From Microbacterium sp. Leaf320 (GTDB lineage Bacteria; Actinomycetota; Actinomycetes; Actinomycetales; Microbacteriaceae), in assembly GCF_001423485.1 (NCBI RefSeq), contig NZ_LMOD01000001.1, forward strand, positions 68,617 through 132,616: DNA of 64,000 bases, in the 5' to 3' direction. Shown here piece by piece: positions 53,860-62,964 of this stretch. How positions within the stretch are numbered: the first letter of the stretch is position 1; each line of letters begins with the position of its first letter. The translations under genes were made by a program, and so were the position numbers. The notes under the pieces were generated by a model, which did no database searches, was not told where the DNA came from, and saw only the letters and a program-made list of their open reading frames with translations.

Positions 53860-55073
53860 TGTCTGTCCGTCGGTGGGGCGCTGCGGGCGCCGCGTTGGCC
53901 GTGGTCGTCGCAGGAGCGATCGCGCCGGGAGCGGCTGCCGCCCAAGACCTCTCGACAGGAGGGGCGCTCTGGTACGTCGATGCCATGAAGATTCCTGCCA
54001 TCCACGATGCGGGAGTCACGGGCGAGGGCGTGACTATCGCGGTGCTCGATGCCGGAGTGAACACGGAGATAGTCAATCTGAAGGGTGCCGACATCGAGGT
54101 GCGCCAGATCGAGCAGTGCCCTGACCCGGCTTCTGCGGATTCGACGGCATTCGCCGCGACACAACACGGTACGTCCGTGACCTCCTTGATCGTGGGCAAC
54201 GGAACATCTGACAGCGGTTCGGGCCCGGCGGGTATCGCCCCGGGAGCAAGGATCCTCTACTACGGCTCGCTGCAGGAGAGCTGCGACGGTGATGCGTTCC
54301 CGGCGGCCATCGCCGATGCTGTCGATCAGGGAGCGGACATCGTCTCGATGTCGGGGGGCTCCGCACGCCTCGCTGACGAGCTCTCGCAGGCCGCCGCCGA
54401 CGGTGTGGCAGACGCCCTGCGAGCTGGCGTCCTGGTCGTGGCCGGACTCCCCAACGCGGATTCGATCTGGGAGGGAGAGCTCGGCGAGATCAACGGGGTC
54501 GTGAACGTGGCTTCGGTGGACTCCGCTGCGAACGCAGCAAAGAGGCAAGACGGGTCCGACATGACGAACGACGACGTCGATGTCGTGGCACCCGGAGTGG
54601 ATGTTGCAGGCGTCGGGTGGGACGCCACGTGGGGGATGTCGGTGTGGTCTGGAAACTCCGCAGCGACCCCGATCGTCTCGGGGCTTCTCGCTCTCGGTAA
54701 GCAGAAGTGGCCCGACGCCACCGCATCGCAGCTCATTCAGTCATTGATCCGTAACACGGGATCGAAGCCGCACGAACTGGAGTGGTCAAACAAATTCGGC
54801 CATGGAATCGTCAACGCGACCCGTCTTGTTCAGGAGGATCCTTCCCAGTATCCGGACGAGAACCCGCTGTTCACAGACGGACAGATGCCGGCGTTCGACG
54901 AGGTGTATGCATCGACGGAATCGCCGTCCACTGAGACTCCCGAGGACCAGAACGGCGACACGTCGGCCTTTCTTCCCTGGATCCTCGTCGGAGGTGCGGT
55001 GCTCGTCGCAGGTGTCGTAGTCGTGGTCATCATCACAAGTCGTAGGAAGAGTGGAGGGAACGAAGATGTATAA
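53859..55073 (+). CDS. mycP: Type VII secretion serine protease, mycosin
   Basis: 404 residues. A signal peptide (1-28), a subtilisin domain with D64 (AVLDAG), H103 (TQHGTS) and S267 (GNSAATP), and a C-terminal membrane helix (about 371-392, PWILVGGAVLVAGVVVVVI) form the mycosin layout: protease outside, anchored in the membrane. The usual oxyanion AAGN motif reads AGLPN at 195-199. Mycosins stabilise and process T7SS machinery. No core EccB-E gene is in the window, so the partner apparatus must be elsewhere. The stop lies inside the next gene, which starts at 55066. Confidence 0.9.
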   Translation: MSVRRWGAAGAALAVVVAGAIAPGAAAAQDLSTGGALWYVDAMKIPAIHDAGVTGEGVTIAVLDAGVNTEIVNLKGADIEVRQIEQCPDPASADSTAFAATQHGTSVTSLIVGNGTSDSGSGPAGIAPGARILYYGSLQESCDGDAFPAAIADAVDQGADIVSMSGGSARLADELSQAAADGVADALRAGVLVVAGLPNADSIWEGELGEINGVVNVASVDSAANAAKRQDGSDMTNDDVDVVAPGVDVAGVGWDATWGMSVWSGNSAATPIVSGLLALGKQKWPDATASQLIQSLIRNTGSKPHELEWSNKFGHGIVNATRLVQEDPSQYPDENPLFTDGQMPAFDEVYASTESPSTETPEDQNGDTSAFLPWILVGGAVLVAGVVVVVIITSRRKSGGNEDV

Positions 55074-56421
55074 CCCCAATGTGTGTACGCCGACGATGTT
55101 CGAAGACGAGTTGCGCGCGCTGACGACCGCGAGGTTCTCCGACCCTGAACTCGACAGACGCGAGGCGGCGGTGATCGAGCTCCGCAAGGCGATCGAGGCT
55201 GTGCGCGAGATTCCGGGGTGGAGCGGCGATTCGGTGGGCAGTGCGAAGGGCCTCCTCGACCGCATGGAAGGCAACGCCAATCGGATCAAGACCGAGCTCA
55301 ACGCGATGCGGGTTCGGTTGAACACCGCGACAGCCACAGTCTCAGGCGAGGCCGCCACCGCTCTCAGTAAGCTTCCATCCGCATCCGCAGACGGATTCCT
55401 GGCGGATGCCGGTCGCAACCTCTCCGGGATCACCGACGGCTGGGGTGCCCTCGATACGGGCGAGTTGGTTGCGCAGGAAGAGGCGAAGCTCGCTGCCGAG
55501 CGCGAGACGGCGGCGATGAATGAGCTCAAGACGATCCGCGCATCGCTCACAATGCACGCGACGAACCAGTTCGAGAAAGCGCCCGGGGTGGTCAATGCCG
55601 ACACGACATCCGTCCCGCTCCCCGTGATCGATGTCGAGGGCATCGACTCGCGCGTCCCTCCCGTCGGCAGCAACGGACCCTCCGGCGGTCCCGGCACGTC
55701 GCCGGGCGGAACCGGCGTCGGCAGCGTGGCTCCGCCACAGGTCGGCACGTGGGTTCCCGGCGGTGGCGGCGACGGCGGCTGGGTCAACGGCGGCAACGGG
55801 GGCTCCGGTGGCGGTAACACCGGCACTATCGGGGACAACGGCTGGGACAACGGTGACAACGGTGGTTCGGGCGGCAACGGCGGCTCCGACCCCACCGTCG
55901 ACTCGCCGAACGGCGGCACCCTGCCCGGATACCCCGGAATCGGAATCGGTGGTGGCGGTGGCGGCGGAGGTCTGCTCGCCGGCGGATCCGGCGGTTCGGG
56001 CACGCTCGGCGCGGCGGTCGTGGGCGGCGCAGGAGCCGCGGCGCTCATGGGTGCACGCTCGGCGTCGCTCAATGGCGCGGGCGGCGCAGGTCTGTTCGGC
56101 GGTGGCGGAAGCGGTGCCGGTGCAGGTGCGGCCACGGCCGGACGCGGACTGCTCGGCATGGGCGGTGCGACCGGTCCCGGCGGGCTCGGAGCAGCAGGCT
56201 CGGCATCAGGCTCGGCGACCGGTGCTGCCGGGGGAACGGCGGCGGGCGCAGGTGGCCGCTCGATGGCGCCGGGCATGATGGGCGGAGCAGCCGGAGACGA
56301 CGAGAAGCGTCGCGACCGCTCCGGTCTCGGCGGCCCGATCGCCCCCAAGCTCGAAGACGACGAGGAAGTCGGGCCCCGGTCGCGATCCGCCCAGGCGGGC
56401 AGCCGCGACACGCTCCGCTGA
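55066..56421 (+). CDS. PPE/EspB-like glycine-rich T7SS substrate
   Basis: 451 residues. Residues 1-180 are a helical ESX/PPE-like domain with a GWSG turn near residue 50 ([19 protein letters not shown]). About 185-400 is Gly/Asn/Ala-rich low-complexity sequence. The tail carries a motif often seen at the end of actinobacterial PPE-like proteins: [20 protein letters not shown], then [14 protein letters not shown]. It is a likely secreted or surface protein of the mycosin locus. GGAGGG at 55053-55058 fits ATG 55066; GTG 55051 is in frame but lies over the ribosome site. It overlaps the mycosin gene by eight bases. Confidence 0.82.
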   Translation: MYNPNVCTPTMFEDELRALTTARFSDPELDRREAAVIELRKAIEAVREIPGWSGDSVGSAKGLLDRMEGNANRIKTELNAMRVRLNTATATVSGEAATALSKLPSASADGFLADAGRNLSGITDGWGALDTGELVAQEEAKLAAERETAAMNELKTIRASLTMHATNQFEKAPGVVNADTTSVPLPVIDVEGIDSRVPPVGSNGPSGGPGTSPGGTGVGSVAPPQVGTWVPGGGGDGGWVNGGNGGSGGGNTGTIGDNGWDNGDNGGSGGNGGSDPTVDSPNGGTLPGYPGIGIGGGGGGGGLLAGGSGGSGTLGAAVVGGAGAAALMGARSASLNGAGGAGLFGGGGSGAGAGAATAGRGLLGMGGATGPGGLGAAGSASGSATGAAGGTAAGAGGRSMAPGMMGGAAGDDEKRRDRSGLGGPIAPKLEDDEEVGPRSRSAQAGSRDTLR

Positions 56422-56442
56422 CCCCGTCTCCATACCGGTATG

Positions 56443-56474
56443 CGCTCCCGGCGGCCCTTGGGCCGCCGGGAGCG
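56443..56474. terminator. Terminator after the T7SS-like locus
   Basis: A perfect 15-bp stem (56443-56457 with 56460-56474) lies 21 bases after the PPE-like stop and ends the island before sucCD. Confidence 0.88.
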
Positions 56475-56489
56475 TTCAGTTCGAGGTAG

Positions 56490-56523
56490 TAGGCTGGGCG
56501 ACTGGTCGATGTCTCGACATCGA
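56490..56523 (+). promoter_or_regulatory. Promoter box and leader hairpin of sucCD
   Basis: TAGGCT at 56490-56495 is a plausible -10. The leader then holds a 7-bp hairpin with a CTCG tetraloop (56506-56512 with 56517-56523) before the start at 56561. Whether it controls translation is unknown. Confidence 0.4.
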
Positions 56524-56560
56524 GAGAATTACCAGACAGCAGCCCAGTGAAGGAACCACA

Positions 56561-57727
56561 GTGGATCTGTACGAGTACCAGGCACGAGACGTTTTCGAGA
56601 AGTACGGAGTGCCGGTCCTCGCCGGCATCGTCGCCGACACCCCTGAGGAGGTGAAGGCAGCCGCTGAGAAGATCGGCGGCGTCGTCGTCGTCAAGGCCCA
56701 GGTCAAGACCGGTGGTCGCGGCAAGGCCGGCGGCGTCAAGGTCGCGAAGACCCCCGAAGAGGCATACGAGGCCGCGAAGGCGATCCTCGGTCTCGACATC
56801 AAGGGCCACATCGTCAAGCGCGTCATGGTCGCGCAGGGTGCGCGCATCGCCGAGGAGTTCTACTTCTCCGTGCTGCTCGATCGCGCCAACCGTTCGTACC
56901 TGAGCCTCTGCTCGGTCGAGGGCGGCATGGAGATCGAAGAGCTCGCGGTCGAGCGTCCCGAGGCGCTCGCGCGCGTCGAGGTCAACCCGCTGACGGGCAT
57001 CGACAAGCAGAAGGCGGTCGAGATCGCTCGCGCCGCGAACTTCCCCGAGGACCTGATCGAGAAGGTCTCCGACGTGTTCGTCAAGCTCTTCGACGTCTAC
57101 AAGGGCGAAGACGCGACTCTCGTCGAGGTCAACCCGCTGGTCCGTACCGAAGAGGGCGACATCATCGCCCTCGACGGCAAGGTCACGCTCGACGACAACG
57201 CCTCCGAGATCCGTCACCCCGAGCACGAGGCGCTCGAAGACAAGGACGCAGCCGACCCGCTCGAGGCCAAGGCCAAGAAGAGCGGCTTGAACTACGTGAA
57301 GCTCGACGGCGAGGTCGGAATCATCGGCAACGGTGCAGGACTCGTCATGTCGACGCTCGACGTCGTCGCCTACGCCGGTGAGAACCACAACGGCGTCAAG
57401 CCCGCCAACTTCCTCGACATCGGCGGCGGCGCCTCGGCTGAGGTCATGGCCGCAGGCCTCGACGTCATCCTCGGCGACCCGCAGGTCAAGAGCGTGTTCG
57501 TCAACGTCTTCGGCGGCATCACGGCGTGCGACGCCGTCGCCAACGGAATCAAGGGCGCTCTCGAGACCCTCGGCAGCGCGGCCTCCAAGCCGCTCGTCGT
57601 GCGCCTCGACGGCAACCGCGTCGACGAGGGCCGCGCGATCCTCGCCGAGTACGCGCACCCGCTCGTCACGCTCGCCAGCACCATGGACGAGGGCGCCGAC
57701 AAGGCCGCCGAGCTCGCAAACGCCTGA
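56561..57727 (+). CDS. sucC: Succinyl-CoA synthetase beta subunit
   Basis: 388 residues. ATP-grasp domain at the N-terminus ([35 protein letters not shown]) and the CoA-ligase part with [10 protein letters not shown] and [10 protein letters not shown] at the end. With sucD it converts succinyl-CoA to succinate while making ATP or GTP in the citric-acid cycle. GTG start with GAAGGA at 56547-56552. Confidence 0.97.
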   Translation: MDLYEYQARDVFEKYGVPVLAGIVADTPEEVKAAAEKIGGVVVVKAQVKTGGRGKAGGVKVAKTPEEAYEAAKAILGLDIKGHIVKRVMVAQGARIAEEFYFSVLLDRANRSYLSLCSVEGGMEIEELAVERPEALARVEVNPLTGIDKQKAVEIARAANFPEDLIEKVSDVFVKLFDVYKGEDATLVEVNPLVRTEEGDIIALDGKVTLDDNASEIRHPEHEALEDKDAADPLEAKAKKSGLNYVKLDGEVGIIGNGAGLVMSTLDVVAYAGENHNGVKPANFLDIGGGASAEVMAAGLDVILGDPQVKSVFVNVFGGITACDAVANGIKGALETLGSAASKPLVVRLDGNRVDEGRAILAEYAHPLVTLASTMDEGADKAAELANA

Positions 57728-57745
57728 GACACAAGGACTAGAGAA

Positions 57746-58648
57746 ATGTCGATCTACCTCAACAAGGACTCCAAGGTCATCGTCCAGGGCATCACCGGCG
57801 GCGAGGGCACCAAGCACACGGCACTCATGCTGAAGGCCGGCACCCAGGTCGTCGGTGGCGTGAATGCCCGCAAGGCCGGCACCACGGTCTCGCACACCGA
57901 CAAGGACGGCAACGCCGTCGAGCTCCCCGTCTTCGCCTCGGTCGCCGAGGCCATGAAGGAGACCGGCGCAGACGTGTCGATCGCCTTCGTGCCGGGTGCG
58001 TTCACGAAGGACGCGATGATCGAGGCCATCGACGCCGAGATCCCGCTGCTCGTCGTCATCACCGAGGGCGTCCCCGTGGGCGACTCGGCCGAGGCGTGGG
58101 CCTACGCGCAGAGCAAGGGCAACACGACCCGCATCATCGGACCGAACTGTCCCGGCATCATCACCCCCGGTGAGGCGCTCGTCGGCATCACGCCGGCGAA
58201 CATCACCGGCAAGGGCCCGATCGGCCTCGTGTCGAAGTCGGGCACCCTGACGTACCAGATGATGTTCGAGCTGCGCGACCTGGGCTTCTCGACCGCCATC
58301 GGCATCGGCGGCGACCCCGTCATCGGCACGACGCACATCGACGCGCTCGCCGCGTTCGAGGCCGACCCCGAGACCAAGGCGATCGTGATGATCGGTGAGA
58401 TCGGTGGCGACGCCGAGGAGCGCGCGGCCGACTACATCAAGGCACACGTCACCAAGCCGGTCGTCGGCTACGTCGCGGGCTTCACCGCTCCCGAGGGCAA
58501 GACCATGGGGCACGCCGGTGCGATCGTCTCCGGCTCCGCCGGTACCGCTCAGGCGAAGAAGGAGGCCCTCGAGGCCGCCGGCGTCAAGGTCGGCAAGACG
58601 CCGTCCGAGACCGCCGCTCTCATGCGTGAGATCGTCGAGGCGCTCTAA
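57746..58648 (+). CDS. sucD: Succinyl-CoA synthetase alpha subunit
   Basis: 300 residues. The CoA-binding fold with [13 protein letters not shown], the phosphohistidine loop GHAGAIVSG near 245-253 and [12 protein letters not shown] are all present. It follows sucC after 18 bases and forms the heteromer with it. The terminator follows directly. Confidence 0.97.
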   Translation: MSIYLNKDSKVIVQGITGGEGTKHTALMLKAGTQVVGGVNARKAGTTVSHTDKDGNAVELPVFASVAEAMKETGADVSIAFVPGAFTKDAMIEAIDAEIPLLVVITEGVPVGDSAEAWAYAQSKGNTTRIIGPNCPGIITPGEALVGITPANITGKGPIGLVSKSGTLTYQMMFELRDLGFSTAIGIGGDPVIGTTHIDALAAFEADPETKAIVMIGEIGGDAEERAADYIKAHVTKPVVGYVAGFTAPEGKTMGHAGAIVSGSAGTAQAKKEALEAAGVKVGKTPSETAALMREIVEAL

Positions 58649-58663
58649 GCGCTATAATCGAAG

Positions 58664-58697
58664 AGAAGGCCCTGGACTCCACTCCGGGGCCTTCTTT
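58664..58697 (+). terminator. Terminator after sucCD
   Basis: AGAAGGCCC (58664-58672) pairs with GGGCCTTCT (58687-58695), followed by a short T run. Confidence 0.85.
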
Positions 58698-58755
58698 CAT
58701 GCCCGCCCGGCATGGCAAGATCGACGGAACGGCGACACACATCCCAGGAGGCGCG

Positions 58756-59142
58756 ATGTCCGCATCACCGACGCCCGGTTCTCCGATTGCCGGTGCCGCG
58801 CCAGCGTTCGCACCGCCGGGATGGTATCCGACGGGTTCGCCTGGGCTTTCCCGGTGGTGGGACGGTACCCGATGGACGGATCACATGGCTCGACCGTCCG
58901 GGGTGTTCGATGCGGGATCCTATCGGCGGATGCTGTGGACCATGATGATCGTCTGGCCCGCGCTCGCGATCATCTACGCTGTCGTCTTCATCGCCTTCGG
59001 CGTCATGTGGGGCTGGAACATCGTCCTTCTCACATCCATGGGTCTGCCTGCGATCGCCTTCGCGATCGGGGCAGTCGTCGTAGTGGTTCTCGTGCGACGA
59101 CGGCTGCTCGAGGTCCCGCTCGCATCTGCGCTCGCACGTTGA
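58756..59142 (+). CDS. DUF2510 membrane protein
   Basis: 128 residues. The tryptophan-rich DUF2510 motif PPGWYPTGSPGLSRWWDGTRWTDH (here given in part) lies at about 23-46; two membrane helices follow (about 62-82 and 88-110) with a basic end. The motif is common in actinobacterial membrane proteins; its ligand is unknown. AGGAGG at 58746-58751 serves ATG 58756, so the in-frame ATG at 58699 is not used. Confidence 0.85.
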   Translation: MSASPTPGSPIAGAAPAFAPPGWYPTGSPGLSRWWDGTRWTDHMARPSGVFDAGSYRRMLWTMMIVWPALAIIYAVVFIAFGVMWGWNIVLLTSMGLPAIAFAIGAVVVVVLVRRRLLEVPLASALAR

Positions 59143-59304
59143 CTATCTGACCGCGTGGTCTTCACTGCGGGGCGAGTCGCTGCCAGATCACGGCGATGCG
59201 CCGCGCCTGTTCCGCAGCTTCGGTCTCGGTAACCATCTCAGCGAGAGTTCGATCCGCTCCGGCAGTGCGCTAGGGGCGACGCCACGGGTCCGCAGACGAC
59301 GGAA

Positions 59305-59329
59305 GGGCGGATGCAATTCGCATCCGCCC
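59305..59329 (-). terminator. Terminator after the purine permease gene
   Basis: GGGCGGATGC (59305-59314) pairs with GCATCCGCCC (59320-59329). The stretch 59143-59304 upstream of it holds no gene. Confidence 0.75.
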
Positions 59330-59349
59330 CTCCGATGTTCTCTCGTCGC

Positions 59350-60807
59350 TCAGGCGACGCCGAACAGCGCTTCGATCGGCCCGCGGGCGAAGAAGATCAC
59401 GAAGCCGGCGGCAACGATCCACAGCAGCGGGCTGATCTTGCGGGCCTTGCCGGAGAGCGCCTGGATGAGTACCCAGCTGACGAAGCCGGCGCCGATTCCG
59501 TTGGCGATCGAGTAGGTCAACGGCATCACGGTCACGGTCAGGAACACGGGCAGCAGCACGTTGAACTCGGTGAGGTCAATGTACTTGATCTGGGCCATCA
59601 TCATCGCTCCGACGATCACCAGCGCCGCGGCGGCGATCTCGGTCGGCACGATCGACGTGAGCGGTGTGAGGAACATCGCGAGCAGGAACATGCCACCGGT
59701 GATCAGGTTCGCGAATCCGGTGCGTGCACCCTCTCCGATACCCGCTCCAGACTCGATGAACACGGTGCTCGACGACGACGAGGTGCCACCACCGACGATC
59801 GCGCCGACACCTTCGACGACCAGTGCCGACTTGATGCGCGGGAAGTCGCCGTTCTCGTTCGCGAGACCGGCTTCTTTCGCGAGACCTGTCATGGTGCCCA
59901 TGGCGTCGAAGAAGTTCGAGAAGACCAGCGTGAAGACGATCATCACGATCGCGACGAGGCTGACCTTGCAGAAGTCGAAGCTGAAGTCGACCGCGCCGAC
60001 CAGGCTCAGGTCGGGCAGGCCGAACGGCGAGCCGGTGAGCGTGGGGACCGTCAGACCCCAGCCTCCGGCGTTGCCGTCTGCTGCGGCCCCGAGGTGCCAG
60101 ATCGCCTCGACGATCACCGCGAGCACCGTGCCCGAGACGAGGCCGATGAGCAGCCCGCCCTTGACCTTGCGGGCGACCAGGATGCCGGTGACGATGAGCG
60201 TGACGATGAAGAGAACGGTCGGCACGGTCGCGACGGAGCCGCCGACTCCCAGGCCCACGGGCGGGGAGGCGCTGCCGGTCGCGGTGACGAAGCCGGAGTT
60301 CACGAAGCCGATGAAGGCGATGAACAGGCCGATTCCGACCGTGATCGCGATCTTCAACTGGAACGGCACGGCGTCGAAGATCATCTTCCGCAGACCCGTC
60401 GCCGCGAGGAGCACGATCACGAGACCGTTGATCATGACGAGCGCCATGGCCTCGGGCCAGGTGACCTGGCCGACGACCGAGAACGCGACGAAGGCGTTGA
60501 TGCCGAGGCCGGCTGCGAAACCGAACGGCAGGCGGGTGATGAGACCGAAGAGGATCGTCATCACGCCGGCGGTCAGCGCGGTCGCGGCGCCGACGGCGCT
60601 GAAGTCGAGGGTGTCGCCTGAGACATCGGCCGAGCCGGACAGGATGATCGGGTTGAGGATCACGATGTAGGCCATCGTGACGAACGTCACCAGACCCCCT
60701 CGGATCTCGGTGCCGATCGTGGATCCGCGCTTGCTGATCTCGAAGAAGCGGTCCAGGGCGTTCGTGGGTTCGGCCGTGGAGCGGGTGGGGGACGGGGCAG
60801 TTGTCAT
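59350..60807 (-). CDS. NCS2/AzgA-type purine permease
   Basis: 485 residues with 12-14 hydrophobic helices. Motifs of the AzgA (adenine/guanine/hypoxanthine) branch are RGGLVTFVTMAYIVILNP near 37-54 and GGGTSSSSSTVFIESGAGIGEG-type sequence in the second half. It imports purine bases by proton symport, feeding the salvage side of the same purine metabolism seen in guaA and guaB. GGAGG on the minus strand lies seven bases before ATG 60807; longer upstream frames are shadow of the divergent gene. Confidence 0.9.
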   Translation of the reverse strand: MTTAPSPTRSTAEPTNALDRFFEISKRGSTIGTEIRGGLVTFVTMAYIVILNPIILSGSADVSGDTLDFSAVGAATALTAGVMTILFGLITRLPFGFAAGLGINAFVAFSVVGQVTWPEAMALVMINGLVIVLLAATGLRKMIFDAVPFQLKIAITVGIGLFIAFIGFVNSGFVTATGSASPPVGLGVGGSVATVPTVLFIVTLIVTGILVARKVKGGLLIGLVSGTVLAVIVEAIWHLGAAADGNAGGWGLTVPTLTGSPFGLPDLSLVGAVDFSFDFCKVSLVAIVMIVFTLVFSNFFDAMGTMTGLAKEAGLANENGDFPRIKSALVVEGVGAIVGGGTSSSSSTVFIESGAGIGEGARTGFANLITGGMFLLAMFLTPLTSIVPTEIAAAALVIVGAMMMAQIKYIDLTEFNVLLPVFLTVTVMPLTYSIANGIGAGFVSWVLIQALSGKARKISPLLWIVAAGFVIFFARGPIEALFGVA

Positions 60808-60883
60808 CGGGAAACCTCCGCAGGCGACGATATCGTGTCGCGCGAGTCGCGCGCGCCCCCAGGCGACGACAGGGTTCTCGTCG

Positions 60884-60889
60884 TAGTCT
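60884..60889 (+). promoter_or_regulatory. -10 box TAGTCT for the DUF6350 gene
   Basis: TAGTCT lies 9 bases before ATG 60899. Confidence 0.45.
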
Positions 60890-60898
60890 CGATTCGAT

Positions 60899-62293
60899 AT
60901 GCAACGCCTCCTCGTCGCGCTCCTCGCCGCCTTCGATGCCGCCATCGCCGCGGCGGTCGGTCTCGTGGTCCTGCTGGCACCGCTCACGCTGCTCTGGACG
61001 CTCGCGTTCGGCGTCACGGCCGACTGGGGCGCCCTCTGGCCGCTCACCGGGACCCTGTGGCAGTTCGGCCACGGCGTGCCCCTGGACGTCGACGTCGCAG
61101 CCGACGTGCTGCGTGCGACGGGCATCGCTCCGGACGCCGCCGCTTTCACGCTCTCGGTCACCCCGCTCGCCTTCCTGCTCTTCACGCTGCTGTTCGCGGC
61201 ACGGTCAGGAGCGCGTGCGGCGCGCGCGGGCGCGTGGCTGCTCGGCGCACTCTCGGGTGCGCTGACCTTCGGGATCATCGCGACCGGCGTGGCGCTGACC
61301 TCCAACCTCTCGGTGGCCCAGACCGCCCTGGTGCCGGCGATCCTCCTGCCGACCGCGGTCTACCTCGTGGGCGCGGTCTGCGGTGCCGTGCGCATCGCGT
61401 GGGAGGACGGCGACGGCGGCTTCCTCGATCGGGTGCACGACGTGGTCGACTCCTGGGGCGACTGGGGCCCCGTGCCGAGTGCTGCGGTGCGCGGAGCGGC
61501 CTTCGCCCTCGTCGGCGTGACCGCCGTCTCCGCCCTCGCGGTGGCGCTCATGACGCTGACCCGCGGCGGCGAGGTCGTCGCGCTGTTCCAGGCCGCGCGC
61601 GTCGACGCCCTCGGAGCGGGAGTCATCACGCTCGGACACCTCGCGTATCTGCCGACGATCATCGTCTGGGCGGCATCCTGGCTCGCCGGGCCGGGGTTCG
61701 CCGTGGGTGTCGGCACAGCCGTGTCTCCCGCCGGCACGCAGCTCGGGGTCGTGCCGGGCATCCCCGTGCTCGGACTGCTGCCCGAGAGCACCTCGATGTG
61801 GATGCTGATCGTGATCCTCCTCCCGATCGGCGCCGGAGCCTTCGCCGGATGGGCCGTGCGATCCCGCCTCGTGTGGGAGGGCACCCCCCTCGGCACCGGA
61901 CCGCGGGCGGCGATCGCCGGCGGCATCGGGGTGCTCACGGCCGTGGTCGCCGCGCTGGCGGCCCTGCTGGCGGGCGGATCGATGGGACCAGGGCGTCTCG
62001 CCGAGGCAGGACCCGCCGTGCTGCCCTTCGCTCTCGCACTGGGCGGTGAGGTGCTGCTCGGCGCAGCGATCCTGTTGCTCTCGCCACGGCACCGCGACGA
62101 GCTCGCCGAAGAGCGCACCGAGCGATGGGTCGCCGAGATGACCGCATCCGACCTCGCCTTCGACGACTCGACGGATCGCATGCCCGCCGCAACGACGTGG
62201 CCGGGGGCGCCCACTGCATTCGACACCGCACCGCTCGGCGACGACAGCGGCTTCCGGCTGCCGAAGCGCGACCCCGACGATCCGCTGCGCTGA
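60899..62293 (+). CDS. DUF6350 membrane protein
   Basis: 464 residues with about ten hydrophobic helices and a charged cytoplasmic C-terminus (about 400-464). The start LLVALLAAFDAAIAAAVGLVVLLAPLT and the segment ALGAGVITLGHLAYLPTIIVWAASWLAGPGF are the DUF6350 pattern, a family related to PerM-like proteins and usually encoded next to purN-purH in actinobacteria, as here. PerM is linked to cell division in mycobacteria; the role in this organism is not known. Confidence 0.85.
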   Translation: MQRLLVALLAAFDAAIAAAVGLVVLLAPLTLLWTLAFGVTADWGALWPLTGTLWQFGHGVPLDVDVAADVLRATGIAPDAAAFTLSVTPLAFLLFTLLFAARSGARAARAGAWLLGALSGALTFGIIATGVALTSNLSVAQTALVPAILLPTAVYLVGAVCGAVRIAWEDGDGGFLDRVHDVVDSWGDWGPVPSAAVRGAAFALVGVTAVSALAVALMTLTRGGEVVALFQAARVDALGAGVITLGHLAYLPTIIVWAASWLAGPGFAVGVGTAVSPAGTQLGVVPGIPVLGLLPESTSMWMLIVILLPIGAGAFAGWAVRSRLVWEGTPLGTGPRAAIAGGIGVLTAVVAALAALLAGGSMGPGRLAEAGPAVLPFALALGGEVLLGAAILLLSPRHRDELAEERTERWVAEMTASDLAFDDSTDRMPAATTWPGAPTAFDTAPLGDDSGFRLPKRDPDDPLR

Positions 62294-62324
62294 CACGCGG
62301 GTCGGGGCGTCGCTTCGGCCCCGG

Positions 62325-62330
62325 TAGACT
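62325..62330 (+). promoter_or_regulatory. -10 box TAGACT for purN
   Basis: TAGACT ends 6 bases before GTG 62337, which would be leaderless. Confidence 0.6.
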
Positions 62331-62336
62331 GGGCGC

Positions 62337-62924
62337 GTGCTCACGGTCGCCGTTCTCATCTCGGGCACCGGCTCGAACCTTCGCGCCCTCCTCGAGGCCG
62401 CTCGTCACCCCGATTTTCCTGCGCGGGTGGTGGTCGTCGGTGCCGATCGCGAAGCCGACGGACTCGCTCACGCCGAGGAGTTCGGCATCCCGAGCTTCAC
62501 GGTTCCGTGGCATGAGCACGAGTCCCGCGACGCGTGGGGTGAAGAGCTCGGACGCCAGCTCGCCGTCTGGAACGCCGACCTCGTCGTGCTCAGCGGCCTG
62601 ATGCGACTGCTGCCGGCATCGCTGGTCGCGAGCCTCGCGCCGCGCCTGATCAACACGCATCCCGCGTACCTACCGGAGTTCCCCGGAGCTCACGGCGTGC
62701 GCGACGCGCTTGCCGCAGGCGTCTCCGAGACGGGCGCGAGCGTGATCGTCGTCGACGACGGCGTCGACACCGGCCCGATCCTGGCGCAGGAGCGGGTGCC
62801 GGTGCTCGACGGCGACACCGAGCACACCCTGCACGAGCGCATCAAGCCCGTCGAACGCCGTCTGCTGATCGACGTTGTGCGCCGCATCGCGACCGGCGAG
62901 CTCTCGCTGTCGTCCGCAACCTGA
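62337..62924 (+). CDS. purN: Phosphoribosylglycinamide formyltransferase
   Basis: 195 residues. [15 protein letters not shown] at the start binds the substrate phosphate. [13 protein letters not shown] and [16 protein letters not shown] carry the catalytic Asn and His, and DDGVDTGPI the catalytic Asp. It transfers the formyl group of 10-formyltetrahydrofolate to GAR in purine synthesis. GTG start set by the -10 box. purH follows after 40 bases. Confidence 0.95.
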   Translation: MLTVAVLISGTGSNLRALLEAARHPDFPARVVVVGADREADGLAHAEEFGIPSFTVPWHEHESRDAWGEELGRQLAVWNADLVVLSGLMRLLPASLVASLAPRLINTHPAYLPEFPGAHGVRDALAAGVSETGASVIVVDDGVDTGPILAQERVPVLDGDTEHTLHERIKPVERRLLIDVVRRIATGELSLSSAT

Positions 62925-62964
62925 ACCGAACCACGCACGCCACCCTCGCACGAAGGAGCCCATC

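Noticed and set aside
55700-56300. Repetitive GGC-rich stretch that might be read as a CRISPR or satellite array
   Set aside because: The repeats are irregular, in frame and encode the Gly/Ala/Asn-rich part of the PPE-like protein; there are no regular spacers.
56069-58513. An 814-codon minus-strand frame opposite sucCD
   Set aside because: It is a codon-bias shadow of sucC and sucD, which have full family motifs on the plus strand.
60808-60898. Purine riboswitch before the NCS2 permease gene
   Set aside because: The leader is short, has a normal ribosome site directly before the start and no aptamer-like three-way junction can be drawn.
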